Positions 1 to 8,205 of a stretch of 30,482 nt of DNA are shown here, piece after piece. Source of the stretch: M0108 sp049654905 (GTDB taxonomy: Bacteria; Pseudomonadota; Gammaproteobacteria; Chromatiales; Chromatiaceae); assembly GCA_049654905.1 (NCBI GenBank), contig JBASIS010000265.1, positions 1 through 30,482 on the forward strand. The letters run 5' to 3'. The notes beneath the pieces are model-generated. The model was not told where the DNA came from. It saw nothing but the letters and a program-made list of their open reading frames with translations, and made no database searches. Every line of letters starts with the position of its first letter. Positions within the stretch are counted from its first letter, which is position 1. The translations under genes and the position numbers were made by a program.

Positions 1-1292
1 CGCTGGGCCTCCCGCCAAGCGGCGTCACCGGCTTGGGCGCCGGCCGCCTCCCAACGCTGGACCAGGTCGCGCAGCGCCGGGAGACTGACCCCCAGGCCGC
101 CGGCGGCCAGGACGGTACCCCGCCGGGCCACCGGCCAGAGGACGAAGGCGGCACGCTGGTAGAACCGCTCGAAGGAGGCCCCCTCGTTGCCCGTGGCCTC
201 GGAGAATTCGACCTCGGCATCCTCCAGGTCGGCCAATGCCTCGGCGGGCGAGAGCTCATGCTCGGTGAAAGGTAGCTCGGCCATCTCGGACAGGCCGCCG
301 TCCGCCAGGCGCCAGTCATGGAGGGTCCAGGCGCTGTCCGTGACCTCCCCGATCTCGAATTCTGGATCGCGCCAGTGGCCGCCACCGCTATATTCGGCCC
401 AGCCGGTCTCGTTGACGCTAAGCAGGGCCAGGTAGAGATCGCAGTTGGCCGCGGCCGCCGCCGGGATCAGCACCTGGGCCGCCGCCGCATCCTGGCCCTT
501 GAGGGCCGGGAAGCCGATCTCGGCCTCGGTGTAGGCATGCTCCAGGGGATAAACCAGCTTATCGGGGGCGGCACCGGAGCGGTCCCACTCGGCCAGCAGG
601 CGAGAGAGGGCCGCCTGTTGGGAGCCGTAGTCCGGCGCCTGCGGCAAGGGACCCTCGCCACGGCGGATCAGGTTGTAAATCAGCGCCAGCCGGTAACCGA
701 AGGCGATAGGCAGGACCTCGTGCCGGCAGTCGGCGTAGAAGGCGGCAAAGGCGGCTTCGGAGGGTTCGTCCCGGTGCAGATCGACGCGCACCTCCTCGCC
801 CCGATGGCGGATGATCAGCTCGCCGCCACTGTAGTCGCAGGGCAGCACCACCACCAGGGTGCCAAACATGCCTGGGGCCTTTTCGGTATCGCGATGGGGA
901 ACGAAAAAGCTGCCGGTATCATAGATCAGCAGCTTATAGAGCTGAGCCTCGATGGTTCCGGCTACCGCCAGACCCACCCGCACCTGCTCGACAACGCCCG
1001 CCAGGTCCTCCAACCATTTCCGGCCCGTCAGTTTCACCCGGGCGGCATCCACCTGCCAGGTACGGCGCACGTCGGTGTCCACCCGGGTCTCACTCCCCCG
1101 GCCATAGGGCGCCTGCTCGGCCCCAGCCACCAGGGCCTCGGCTTGGGCGGGCAGCAATGGCAGGGCAATGGGCCCCACCCCCTCCACCTCCAGACGCGGC
1201 GGGTGGATGTCGAAGGAGCCGGCGACGTGGAAACCTCCGGGGCGCTGGGCGCTGGCCAGAAGGTCGGCCAAGGCTTGGGGGTAGTCAGTCAT
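1..1292 (-). CDS. 2OG-Fe(II) oxygenase (prolyl 4-hydroxylase-like), C-terminus cut by window edge
   Basis: The reading frame starts at ATG 1292-1290 (MTDYPQALADLL) and stays open to base 1, so about 430 residues are visible and the C-terminus is missing. The double-stranded beta-helix region carries the Fe(II)/2-oxoglutarate triad: H133 and D135 in VPHRDTEK, H191 in DCRHEVLP, and R201 in GYRLALIY as the likely 2OG-binding arginine. Proteins of this type hydroxylate a protein or small-molecule side chain using O2 and 2-oxoglutarate; the substrate cannot be told. No signal peptide is seen, so it should be cytosolic. More than 200 residues follow the oxygenase core and form an acidic, Trp-containing region I do not recognise. 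It is divergent from the ATPase at 1372, with a palindrome between them. The family call is firm; the role is unknown. Confidence 0.82.
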   Translation of the reverse strand, partial: MTDYPQALADLLASAQRPGGFHVAGSFDIHPPRLEVEGVGPIALPLLPAQAEALVAGAEQAPYGRGSETRVDTDVRRTWQVDAARVKLTGRKWLEDLAGVVEQVRVGLAVAGTIEAQLYKLLIYDTGSFFVPHRDTEKAPGMFGTLVVVLPCDYSGGELIIRHRGEEVRVDLHRDEPSEAAFAAFYADCRHEVLPIAFGYRLALIYNLIRRGEGPLPQAPDYGSQQAALSRLLAEWDRSGAAPDKLVYPLEHAYTEAEIGFPALKGQDAAAAQVLIPAAAAANCDLYLALLSVNETGWAEYSGGGHWRDPEFEIGEVTDSAWTLHDWRLADGGLSEMAELPFTEHELSPAEALADLEDAEVEFSEATGNEGASFERFYQRAAFVLWPVARRGTVLAAGGLGVSLPALRDLVQRWEAAGAQAGDAAWREAQ

Positions 1293-1332
1293 AAGCGTAG
1301 GGCCATCGTTGATGGGATGGAATATTGGAAAT

Positions 1333-1347
1333 CAAATTGCCAATTTG
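1333..1347. promoter_or_regulatory. Perfect 15-bp palindrome in a divergent promoter region
   Basis: CAAATTG-C-CAATTTG is a perfect 7-bp inverted repeat around one base, in the AT-rich 79-bp gap between the divergent oxygenase (start 1292) and ATPase (start 1372). Its size and placement suit a dimeric repressor site acting on both promoters. No cognate regulator is encoded next to it, so operator function is inferred from symmetry and position only. Confidence 0.45.
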
Positions 1348-1371
1348 CACAAGCGTTGCTAACCTACTGAA

Positions 1372-2541
1372 ATGATTCCACGCCAAGCCGGCCAGACTTT
1401 GCAGCGCTTGAGCCGGGGCTTCCCGGTCCTGGCCATCACGGGCCCGCGCCAGTCCGGCAAGACCACCCTGGCGCGCGCCACCTTTCCCGACAAGCCCTAT
1501 GTATCCCTGGAAAATCCGGACATTCGCGGCTTCGCCGAGTCCGACCCACGCGCCTTTCTCGCCGGCTTTCCCGATGGCGCCATTCTGGACGAGGTCCAGC
1601 GTACCCCGGAACTCTTTTCGTACCTCCAGGGCCTGGTGGACGAGGACGGGCGCATGGGACTCTTCATCCTCACGGGCTCGCAACAGTTCGATCTGCGTTC
1701 CCGCATCACCCAGTCGCTGGCCGGTCGGGTGGGCCTGGTGCATCTGCTGCCCTTCAGTCAGGTCGAGCTGTGCCAGACACCGGCACCCCCCGCCGATCTG
1801 GAAACCGCCCTGTTCAAGGGTGGCTATCCACCGCTTTACGTTCGGGATCTGACGCCCCATGACTGGCTGTCCGCCTACGTGGCCACCTACCTGGAACGCG
1901 ACCTGCATCAACTCATCAACGTCCGGGACCTGAAGACGTTTCAGCTTTTCCTGCGCATGTGCGCCGCCCGCACCGGCCAATTGCTGAACCTGTCCGCCCT
2001 CGCCAATGACTGCGGCATCACCCATCACACCGCCAAAGCCTGGCTGTCGGTCCTGGAGGCCAGCTACCTGCTGTTCCTGCTGCCCCCCCACCATCGCAAC
2101 CTGGGCAAACGCATCACCAAGTCCCCCAAACTTTACTTTCTCGACACCGGCCTGGCCTGCTGGCTCATGGGCATCCAGGACCGGGAGCCGTTGCGTTTTC
2201 ATGCCCAACGCGGCGCCTTGTTCGAAACCTGGGTCGTCGCCGAATTGCTCAAGGGTCGCTTCAACCGCGGCCTGCCCTCGAACCTCTATTTCTGGCGGGA
2301 CAGCGCCGGCAACGAGATCGATGTCCTCCTGGACCAGGGCGAGGGGCTGTTGCCGATCGAGATCAAGGCCGGGACCACCATCAACCCCGACTATTTTTCC
2401 GGGCTGAACAAATGGCGCGCCCTGGCGGGTGACGCCGCTCTGCAGCCCCTCCTCATCTACGCGGGTAGCGAGGCGCAGACTCGTACTCAAGCCAACATTC
2501 TGCCCTGGCATCAGGTGGGCGCCTGGGCGGAAACCACCTGA
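1372..2541 (+). CDS. AAA-family ATPase with C-terminal DUF4143 domain
   Basis: A 389-residue protein of the AAA_14 plus DUF4143 architecture. Walker A is GPRQSGKT at residues 24-31, Walker B ends in ILDE (D73, E74), and FILTGS at 98-103 fits the sensor strand. A winged-helix-like middle section (about 185-245) leads into DUF4143, where E285, D317 (NEIDVLL) and E330/K332 (IEIKAG) have the spacing of a PD-(D/E)XK nuclease fold. Members are widespread and spread horizontally; most have no assigned function, and the nuclease-like fold is often thought inactive or structural. The ATG at 1372 gives a start just before the conserved N-terminal ITGPRQSGKT strand. It is monocistronic here, 165 bp before sodB. 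Family confident, function unknown. Confidence 0.88.
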   Translation: MIPRQAGQTLQRLSRGFPVLAITGPRQSGKTTLARATFPDKPYVSLENPDIRGFAESDPRAFLAGFPDGAILDEVQRTPELFSYLQGLVDEDGRMGLFILTGSQQFDLRSRITQSLAGRVGLVHLLPFSQVELCQTPAPPADLETALFKGGYPPLYVRDLTPHDWLSAYVATYLERDLHQLINVRDLKTFQLFLRMCAARTGQLLNLSALANDCGITHHTAKAWLSVLEASYLLFLLPPHHRNLGKRITKSPKLYFLDTGLACWLMGIQDREPLRFHAQRGALFETWVVAELLKGRFNRGLPSNLYFWRDSAGNEIDVLLDQGEGLLPIEIKAGTTINPDYFSGLNKWRALAGDAALQPLLIYAGSEAQTRTQANILPWHQVGAWAETT

Positions 2542-2642
2542 TCATCCGCCCAAAGCTATTGCGGATACCTCCGCACACCCGGTCCTTCATGCTGCCGTGG
2601 GCGCCGATCTGGGCCAGGGTGTGAATTACTGGGGGCGGGCGC

Positions 2643-2671
2643 TTGAGCTTTGGCCCCGGGGGGCCTATCTT
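2643..2671 (+). promoter_or_regulatory. Sigma70-type promoter candidate for sodB
   Basis: TTGAGC (2643-2648), a 17-bp spacer and TATCTT (2666-2671) give a good -35/-10 match ending 35 bp before the sodB start. The spacer holds a GC-rich palindromic stretch (GGCCCCGGGGGGCC). No Fur-like site was recognised. Confidence 0.45.
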
Positions 2672-2706
2672 GCGTCGAGTCGATACCACATTTCAGGAGA
2701 TAGCCC

Positions 2707-3288
2707 ATGACCCACTCATTGCCCGCCCTGCCCTACGCCCTAGATGCCCTGGCGCCCACTCTCTCCCAGGAGACGCTGGAGTACCACTATGGCAAGCACC
2801 ACCAGACCTATGTCACCAACCTCAACAACCTGATCCCGGGCACCGAGTTCGAGGCCCTGAGCCTGGAAGACATCATCATGAAGTCCTCCGGCGGTGTCTT
2901 CAACAATGCCGCCCAAGTCTGGAATCATAGCTTTTACTGGAACTGTCTGAGCCCCACTGGCGGTGGCGCGCCCACCGGCGCCCTGGCCGCGGCCATTGAT
3001 GCCAAGTTTGGCTCCTTCGAGGAGTTCAAGAAGCAGTTCAACCAGTCCGGCGCCACCAACTTTGGTTCCGGCTGGACCTGGCTGGTCAAGAATGCCGATG
3101 GCTCCCTGGAGATCTTCAATACCTCCAACGCCGGCACCCCCATGACCTCGGGCAAGCAGGCCCTCCTGACCCTGGACGTCTGGGAGCATGCCTACTACAT
3201 CGATTACCGCAACGCCCGGCCCAAGTATCTGGAAACCATCTGGAATATTGTCAACTGGGACTTCGTGGCGGCCAATTTCGCCGCCTGA
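2707..3288 (+). CDS. sodB: Iron superoxide dismutase
   Basis: A 193-residue protein, the standard length for cytosolic Fe-SOD, which converts superoxide to hydrogen peroxide and O2. All four metal ligands are in their family positions: H27 (EYHYGKHH), H74 (VWNHSFYW), D157 and H161 (DVWEHAYY). Q70 in NNAAQVWNH is the iron-type second-sphere glutamine, which favours Fe over Mn. A TTCAGGAGAT ribosome binding site lies just before the ATG. No signal peptide is present, so it acts in the cytoplasm. The alpha/beta hydrolase follows after about 24 bp and is probably cotranscribed. Confidence 0.97.
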   Translation: MTHSLPALPYALDALAPTLSQETLEYHYGKHHQTYVTNLNNLIPGTEFEALSLEDIIMKSSGGVFNNAAQVWNHSFYWNCLSPTGGGAPTGALAAAIDAKFGSFEEFKKQFNQSGATNFGSGWTWLVKNADGSLEIFNTSNAGTPMTSGKQALLTLDVWEHAYYIDYRNARPKYLETIWNIVNWDFVAANFAA

Positions 3289-3312
3289 TCGCGCCCCGGC
3301 GATGAGCCATTG

Positions 3313-4152
3313 ATGATCATGGCCCGGAGGCACTCCGGGCCCATCCCCCTCTTCCACCGCGGCTACGGTGACCCAGCGTCTCCGGCCACGCCCATCCTCC
3401 TGATCCATGGCCTCTTCGGCTCCGCCGTCAACTGGCACCCCATCGTCGGCCGGCTGCACTCGCTGCTGGGGGCGGAACGGCGCCTGATCGTCCCGGATCT
3501 CCGCAATCACGGCCAGTCACCCCATGACCCGATCCTGAGCTACGAGGCCATGGCCGAGGATCTTATCGGCCTGCTGGACAGCCGGGGCATCGAGTATGCC
3601 AGTCTGGTCGGCCACAGCCTGGGCGGCAAGGTCGCCATGTGGCTGGCCCTGAACTGGCCGGAGCGGATCGAGGCCTTGGCGGTGGTGGACATCGCCCCGG
3701 TGACCTATGCCTCCCGCTTTCGGCGCCTGATCGCGGCCCTGGGGGCGCTCAACCTCAAGACGATCGACTCGCGCCGCGAGGCCGACGCCCGCCTCGCCGC
3801 CGCCATCCCGGACCCCATGATGCGCGGCTTCCTGTTGCAGAACCTCCGCAAGAGCGAGGCCGGCTGGAGTTGGCGCATCAACCTCGCCGCCCTGCCGGAA
3901 GCCATGGAGGAACTGCGGACCTTTCCCGACCCTCGGGACCGCCAGTTTCACGGCCGGACGGCCTTCATCCACGGCGCGGATTCGGATTACGTCAACACCA
4001 ACCAGTTGCCCACCATCCGGGCCCTCTTCCCCCGCGCGGAACTCGTCGCCATCCCCGGCGCCGGCCACTGGGTCCATGCCGACCAGCCCGAGGCCTTCAC
4101 CCAGACCCTGGTGGATTTCCTGAAGCTTAGCCAAATCCCAGCAGCGCTTTGA
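3313..4152 (+). CDS. Alpha/beta hydrolase, YbfF-like esterase
   Basis: About 279 residues with a complete alpha/beta-hydrolase layout: HGLFGS oxyanion region, nucleophile elbow GHSLGG (serine at residue about 102), the acid in HGADSDY (about 223-225) and the catalytic histidine in GAGHWVHADQ (about 252). DLRNHGQSPH and the C-terminal GHW(V/H)HADQP pattern resemble E. coli YbfF, a short-chain acyl/acyl-CoA esterase. Nearby starts are TTG 3310, ATG 3313 and ATG 3319; none has a strong ribosome site, and 3313 is a compromise. It sits 24 bp after sodB, so translation from the sodB message is likely. The substrate cannot be deduced. Confidence 0.85.
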   Translation: MIMARRHSGPIPLFHRGYGDPASPATPILLIHGLFGSAVNWHPIVGRLHSLLGAERRLIVPDLRNHGQSPHDPILSYEAMAEDLIGLLDSRGIEYASLVGHSLGGKVAMWLALNWPERIEALAVVDIAPVTYASRFRRLIAALGALNLKTIDSRREADARLAAAIPDPMMRGFLLQNLRKSEAGWSWRINLAALPEAMEELRTFPDPRDRQFHGRTAFIHGADSDYVNTNQLPTIRALFPRAELVAIPGAGHWVHADQPEAFTQTLVDFLKLSQIPAAL

Positions 4153-4214
4153 CCTGATCGCCTGGCGCCACCCTCCGATGAGGCCAACCACATTCCGCAA
4201 GCCCCGGCCGCCGC

Positions 4215-4222
4215 TATATACT
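4215..4222 (+). promoter_or_regulatory. Probable -10 element for argG
   Basis: CTATATACT contains overlapping TATATA/TATACT boxes about 34-40 bp before the argG ATG in an otherwise GC-rich 103-bp gap. The region 17-18 bp upstream (TTCCGC) is a poor -35. No convincing ARG box was recognised. Confidence 0.35.
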
Positions 4223-4255
4223 GCGCCCTTTTGCGAAGATAGGTGGGAGTCCCCC

Positions 4256-5476
<1,221 letters not shown>

Positions 5477-5498
5477 GGTCGCCATCATCCTGATAAGC

Positions 5499-5539
5499 GG
5501 CGGGACCAGCAGCCCGCCTGTCTGGCCAGGGGTCCCGCC
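5499..5539. terminator. Inverted repeat between convergent argG and exosortase genes
   Basis: GGCGGGACC (5499-5507) and GGTCCCGCC (5531-5539) form a perfect 9-bp stem around a 23-base loop, extendable by outer GC pairs. It lies 22 bp after argG and 10 bp after the stop of the convergent gene, so it could end transcription from both sides. There is no T-tract, so intrinsic termination is uncertain. Confidence 0.45.
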
Positions 5540-5548
5540 ACCCGCCGC

Positions 5549-6172
5549 CTACTTCAGCGTCCTGCCCAGGCCTGGCGCCAGGTCCCGCAAATAATCGGTA
5601 TGGAAAGCCATCCAGATCACCACGGGCGACACGGCGGGCAGAATCAGGAAGCCGAACTGGTAGGCCAGGCCCGTGCCGTTCAGGGACAGAAAACCATAGC
5701 CGAGCATCCCCGGCGCCTGGGGGCACTGGTCGAAGAGCAAAATTTTCAGCACTTCAAAGCTTACCCCCCAGGCCTGGACCAGTTGCAGGATGAGCAGGCC
5801 CATGAGCCAAATCTTGACCTTGCGCCACCAGAGGCCAGGGGTGGCGAGCAGGAGGGCGGTAAAAAGGGGGATGCAATAGCCATACTTAAGGGCATTCACC
5901 AGGAACTTGCCCTCAAGCACCATCCCGCCAGCGCTGCCGCCAGATAGCTGAGCCGTGAGGTCCGGAACAGCGAGATAGACGGACACCTGGATCTGATGTC
6001 CGACTTGGGTAACGGACTGAATGGCATGGGGAATCTGGAAGGACAAAAATCCATCCACCAGCTTGGTCACTGGTCAAAGACCCACCTCGGCGCTGAAATA
6101 CCAGAGACTGAAGGTGACCGGCATCCAGGCCATTACCTTGAGGAAAAAGGCGGTGAATGGGCTAAGGCGCAC
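5549..6172 (-). pseudogene. Exosortase H-associated membrane protein, interrupted by in-frame TGA
   Basis: Read from GTG 6172, which overlaps the end of xrtH by 11 bp and has CAGGAGGGGG upstream, the frame encodes a hydrophobic first segment (SPFTAFFLKVMAWMPVTF, then SLWYFSAEVGL). It then hits TGA at 6076-6074 and continues in the same frame as PVTKLVDGFLS to a stop at 5549. The full frame is 207 codons with several membrane segments, fitting the membrane protein normally encoded beside exosortase H. Replacing TGA by TGG would give the expected Trp in LWPVTKL. A GTG at 6070 could restart a 173-residue product lacking the first membrane segment. Either the gene is decaying or the base is a sequence error. 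Confidence 0.66.
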
Positions 6173-6670
6173 GGCTCGTCTCCCCCTCCTGGGCCGGCCT
6201 GGGCAGATAGCGCAGCCAGACGAGGAAGATGATCAGCACGTCGAGCATGATCAGGGCCTGCCAGAGGTAGAGGTGCATCCACTCAAAGACCTGCATGTTC
6301 CATTGGCCGATGTAGAAGAGACTGATGATGCGGATCAGGTTCAGTGCCTGAACCAGCAGAAAGCCAATGAGGATGCCCCATAGCTTGTGTTTCCAGGGGG
6401 ACGGGAAGGCCAGCATGGCCGCCACCAGGACAATGGTCGCCTCCACCCCGTTGCAGCCGGCCTGAATGGCCACCGCAAAGCCATTGGTGACATCCCGGAG
6501 CACGATACCCTCCGAGACCACATTGGCATCGAACAAGAGGACGAGCGAGGCGCTGACGGCGGCCACCCCTCGGTGAAAGGAGTTATTACCAGCTTCTGCA
6601 CCGGCTGGAGCATCTCGGTGGTGAACAGGACGCCCTGGATGAACAGAAAGACGAGAAAAAATCTAACCAT
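6162..6670 (-). pseudogene. xrtH: Exosortase H, frameshifted
   Basis: The ATG at 6670 opens a frame coding MVRFFLVFLFIQGV through TPFTEG. Homology then continues in another frame from codon GTG 6566 (VAAVSASLVLLFD) to TAG 6162. Adding one G to the GGGG run at 6566-6569 restores one 169-residue protein. The restored protein has the exosortase triad: Cys in QAGCNGVEA (about 73), Arg in LNLIRII (about 114) and His in EWMHLYLW (about 133), between hydrophobic helices. The length and LNLIRIISLFYIGQWN region point to the XrtH subfamily, inner-membrane transpeptidase-like enzymes that process IPTL-CTERM proteins; no such substrate is in this window. The frameshift may be genuine decay or an assembly error, and the gene is non-functional as written. 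Confidence 0.75.
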
Positions 6671-6723
6671 AGGAAGGGTTCAGTAATTTGTCACGATGAG
6701 GGGCCTCCAGGGAAATCCCGGGG

Positions 6724-6739
6724 GGCTGTCAACACAGCC
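6724..6739. other. Small perfect hairpin upstream of xrtH
   Basis: GGCTGT-CAAC-ACAGCC is a perfect 6-bp stem with a 4-base loop in the 204-bp gap between xrtH and the TauE operon. It has no T-tract. On the minus strand it would fall in the xrtH leader. Confidence 0.3.
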
Positions 6740-6787
6740 GCACCGGCATCAGGGGCCAAGCGCCGCTGGGCTAGAGGATGCGTACTA

Positions 6788-6816
6788 TTGTATGATTTTG
6801 GTGCCTGGACGGTTAA
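6788..6816 (-). promoter_or_regulatory. Promoter candidate for the exosortase locus
   Basis: On the minus strand TTAACC (6816-6811), a 17-bp spacer and TACAAT (6793-6788) form a reasonable sigma70-like pair about 118 bp before xrtH. The same short AT-rich island also contains TATGAT on the plus strand (6791-6796), which could serve the divergent operon at 6875 but lacks a good -35. Confidence 0.33.
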
Positions 6817-6874
6817 ACGCATGATGTCGTAACCAGGTAATCGCGGGCTTTTGCCATCAACCCAGAGGTTCTTG

Positions 6875-7123
6875 ATGTCCCATTCCAAAAAACCCATTGC
6901 CGCCACGCTATTTTATGGAGGTACCAGCCTTCTGCTTTATATTCTGCTCTTCCTGTACGCCGACCAGTTCGTGGCCTGGGCCGAGCAGACCAAGGATCAT
7001 AAGGCGCTATTCCTGATCCCGGTGGTGGTGGCCTTCGTCTTCTCCTATTTCCATGGCACCTTCACCGGACTCTTCTGGGAGATGCTGGGTCTGCGGGCGG
7101 CCAAGTCCGGCGGCAAACAGTGA
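6875..7123 (+). CDS. Small two-helix membrane protein of unknown function
   Basis: An 82-residue protein starting at ATG 6875 behind AGAGGTT. Two hydrophobic segments (about residues 8-29, ATLFYGGTSLLLYILLFLYA, and 45-64, FLIPVVVAFVFSYFHGTFTG) are joined by a short charged loop, and the tail is basic (LRAAKSGGKQ). I do not recognise a named family. The stop lies 17 bp before the TauE/SafE permease start, so it is very likely the first gene of that operon and could be a small accessory subunit of the permease. That role is inferred from position alone. An upstream in-frame extension to 6851 lacks a ribosome site. Confidence 0.75.
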   Translation: MSHSKKPIAATLFYGGTSLLLYILLFLYADQFVAWAEQTKDHKALFLIPVVVAFVFSYFHGTFTGLFWEMLGLRAAKSGGKQ

Positions 7124-7140
7124 GCAGGGAGTCCTAAGCA

Positions 7141-8202
7141 GTGGAAAGCAGTCTCTTCATCGAACTCAACCTCTATTCCACCCTCGCCCTCTTCGTGGTG
7201 GGCTTCGTGGGCGGCATGGTCTCGGGCTTCATCGGTTCCGGGGGGGCCTTTGTGCTGACCCCGGCCATGATGACCCTGGGCGTGCCTGGCATCGTGGCGG
7301 TGGCGTCCAACATCTGCCATAAATTCCCCAAATCCCTGGTAGGCGCCATGAAACGCCACAAGTACGGGCAGGTGGACGTCAAGCTGGGACTTATCATGGG
7401 CCTCTTCGCCGAGCTGGGGATGCTGGTCGGCAAGCAGGTCATGACCGGCGTCAAGCAGAGTTTTGGCGACGTCGGGACCAGTCTCTATGTCTCGGTGGTC
7501 TTCGTGGTCGTACTGGCCGTGGTGGGGCTCTTCGTGCTGCGGGATGCCTACCAGATGTTCCAGCAGGAAAAGACGACGGGGGCTGCCATGCCCCAGGAAA
7601 CCACCCGGCTGGCGCGGTGGGTACAATCCGTGCGCATCCCCGGGACCATGGTGTTTTTCCCCAGCATCAAGGCCCAGGTATCGCTGCTCTTCATCGTGCC
7701 CCTCGGCTTTGCCACCGGCATGTTGGCCGCCACCATTGCCGTGGGTGGTTTCATCGGTGTTCCGGCCATGATCTATGTGCTGGGGGCCCCAGCCCTGATG
7801 GCAACCGCCACCGAACTCGTGATCGCCTTTGTCATGGGTCTGGGTGGCACTATCCTTTATGCCCTGGACGGGGTCGTGGACATCCGCCTGGCCATGATCA
7901 TTTTGGCGGGCTCCCTGTTCGGCGTCCAGATCGGCGCGATTGGCACGACTTACGTCAAGGACTCCGTGGTTAAGCTGGTCATGGGTCTCATCATGGTCAT
8001 CGTGCTGTTTTCGCGCTTCTTCTATGTACCGGGCTATCTTTCCAAGCTGGAGCTGATCGCGCCCATCCAGGACGCCACCATCGCTTACCTGAAGCTGTTG
8101 GGAGACGCCACCCTGGTGCTGGCCATGGCGGTGGGTGGCCTCGCTATCATCATCGCCCTGATCAAGGGCATGGCGGCCCACCGCCTGGCCCAAAGGAGCT
8201 AA
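7141..8202 (+). CDS. Sulfite/organosulfonate exporter family permease (TSUP, TauE/SafE)
   Basis: A 353-residue polytopic inner-membrane protein. The two internally repeated halves of the TSUP family are visible: FVGGMVSGFIGSGGAFVLTP near residues 22-42 and GMLAATIAVGGFIGVPAM near 194-211, each a Gly-rich motif within paired helices, separated by a charged loop (about 140-170). GTG 7141 is chosen because AGGGAG lies 9 bp upstream and the frame then enters the first helix. Family members export or import small sulfur anions such as sulfite or sulfoacetate. Being cotranscribed with a universal stress protein 3 bp downstream suggests a stress-linked role, but the substrate is not readable from sequence. 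Confidence 0.88.
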   Translation: MESSLFIELNLYSTLALFVVGFVGGMVSGFIGSGGAFVLTPAMMTLGVPGIVAVASNICHKFPKSLVGAMKRHKYGQVDVKLGLIMGLFAELGMLVGKQVMTGVKQSFGDVGTSLYVSVVFVVVLAVVGLFVLRDAYQMFQQEKTTGAAMPQETTRLARWVQSVRIPGTMVFFPSIKAQVSLLFIVPLGFATGMLAATIAVGGFIGVPAMIYVLGAPALMATATELVIAFVMGLGGTILYALDGVVDIRLAMIILAGSLFGVQIGAIGTTYVKDSVVKLVMGLIMVIVLFSRFFYVPGYLSKLELIAPIQDATIAYLKLLGDATLVLAMAVGGLAIIIALIKGMAAHRLAQRS

Positions 8203-8205
8203 ATC

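Noticed and set aside
318..1370. Long plus-strand open frame of about 350 codons
   Set aside because: It is the antisense shadow of the 2OG-Fe(II) oxygenase, which has its metal and 2OG residues on minus; the plus product is Gly/Gln/His-rich with no recognisable motif.
1285..2511. Minus-strand open frame of 408 codons
   Set aside because: Antisense of the AAA/DUF4143 ATPase; the low-complexity product is typical of GC-rich shadow frames.
6074..6076. TGA read through as tryptophan or selenocysteine
   Set aside because: TGA is a normal stop in neighbouring genes, and there is no recognisable SECIS-like structure or redox context; nonsense mutation or sequencing error is simpler.
6562..6573. 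Programmed ribosomal frameshift in xrtH
   Set aside because: The site GAGGGGTGG is not a known slippery heptamer, and the neighbouring partner gene is also damaged.
6691..6906. Minus-strand 71-codon frame between xrtH and the TauE operon
   Set aside because: No ribosome site, no motif, and it overlaps the start of the plus-strand 82-residue membrane protein.
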